A stretch of DNA of 64,000 nucleotides, taken from Candidatus Poribacteria bacterium. Its GTDB lineage: Bacteria > Poribacteria > WGA-4E > PCPOR2b. The notes below the pieces were generated by a model. The model ran no database searches. It was given only the letters and a program-made list of their open reading frames with translations, and had not been told where the DNA came from. This document shows positions 63,538 through 64,000 of the stretch, piece by piece. The DNA lies in assembly GCA_028819845.1 (NCBI GenBank), contig JAPPKS010000029.1, forward strand, positions 199,332 to 263,331, read 5' to 3'. The translations under genes were made by a program, and so were the position numbers. Within the stretch, counting starts at the first letter, position 1, and each line of letters begins with the position of its first letter.

Positions 63538-64000
63538 ATGAAAGCCGACCCGGATCGATTTCTCATTCAGTGCGCACAGAATGGGGACATTGATGCCTTT
63601 GGAGAGCTCGTTCAGAAGTATCAGAAACGAATTTACGAGCTAGCCTATCGCTTTACACACCATCCAGAAGATGCCGCCGATCTTTGCCAAGAAATTTTTC
63701 TAAAAGCCTTCAATGCTTTGGGGAAATTTGAGAACAAATCGACGTTCTACACGTGGATTTATCAGATTGCGAAGAATCGATGCATTGATTATTCGCGGCG
63801 GAGATCAGGGCGCTACGATGTTTCCTTTGTTGAAGAAATTGCTCCGGACGATTCGCTGTTCCAATCTCATTACTCTGAGGATCAGGCGTCTCGTCGTTTG
63901 GAACAGGTTGAACTTGAAACTGAGATTAGGAAAGCCATTGAACAGTTATCCCCCCGCCAGAAACAGGTCTTTGTCTTGAGGCATTATGAGGGATTAGCCT
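63538..64000 (+). CDS. ECF-type sigma factor, partial at window edge
   Basis: Runs off the end of the window; 154 codons are visible from ATG 63538. Region 2 is seen in AFGELVQKYQKRIYELAYRFTHHPEDAADLCQEIFLKAF (about 21-59), with FYTWIYQIAKNRCIDYSRRR for DNA melting. Region 4 begins IRKAIEQLSPRQKQVFVLRHYEGL. The family directs RNA polymerase to stress or envelope regulons. An anti-sigma gene commonly follows, but is outside the window. No strong ribosome binding site (AAGGATTGTTC). Confidence 0.92.
   Translation, partial: MKADPDRFLIQCAQNGDIDAFGELVQKYQKRIYELAYRFTHHPEDAADLCQEIFLKAFNALGKFENKSTFYTWIYQIAKNRCIDYSRRRSGRYDVSFVEEIAPDDSLFQSHYSEDQASRRLEQVELETEIRKAIEQLSPRQKQVFVLRHYEGLA

Overview
The window looks like chromosome of an uncultured Gram-negative bacterium. 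An LPS core enzyme (lpxK), an undecaprenyl pyrophosphate phosphatase, exported lipoproteins and an outer-membrane-type SLBB export protein all point to a diderm envelope. Three phytanoyl-CoA-dioxygenase paralogues, LamG proteins, ThuA and Gfo/Idh/MocA-type genes, long HEAT-repeat proteins, an orphan EutN/CcmL vertex protein and many small palindromic intergenic repeats resemble Candidatus Poribacteria or a neighbouring PVC/FCB-type lineage. That placement is inference from gene content; no rRNA gene is present.

Layout. 1-2.5 kb (minus strand): the conserved rng-rplU-rpmA ribosomal block with a clear terminator. 3.1-13.9 kb (minus): a co-directional block holding a PorX-like response regulator (receiver plus PglZ), a PorY-like histidine kinase, a membrane-anchored von Willebrand A protein with a proline-rich TonB-like stalk, two tandem exported HEAT-TPR proteins and a TGS-domain GTPase. 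This is the best candidate for an uncharacterised system. 14-23 kb: a PhyH dioxygenase, an Lhr-type helicase, a TolB-like propeller gene broken by one stop codon, and a Rieske fusion protein. 23.5-30 kb: small hypothetical genes, tRNA-Ala, trmB, a class V aminotransferase with a damaged 5' end, a c-type cytochrome-like lipoprotein, a second PhyH protein and an EEP-family lipoprotein.

30-38 kb: aconitase, a 244-bp MITE-like element, then a DUF2007 protein, an SLBB polysaccharide export protein and a polytopic membrane protein fused to LamG pieces. 38-52.5 kb is a mosaic of single metabolic genes: EutN, BMP-type binding protein, hydroxyacid dehydrogenase, LamG, nitroreductase, rhodanese, amidohydrolase, third PhyH, DUF983, lpxK, ABM monooxygenase, ThuA, a TVP38-like protein, GDPD, TIM-barrel isomerase, and the remnant of a radical SAM gene that has lost its core. 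52.5-64 kb: acetate kinase family, P1 peptidase, a coiled-coil protein, glnE, Gfo/Idh/MocA, uppP, ychF, tRNA-Phe, tRNA-Thr and the start of an ECF sigma factor that runs off the window.

Three genes are visibly damaged: a nonsense stop in the propeller gene, a small deletion or frameshift in the aminotransferase, and a core deletion in the radical SAM gene. Intergenic DNA is rich in hairpin repeats that fall into at least four families. No CRISPR array, complete insertion sequence or prophage was seen.
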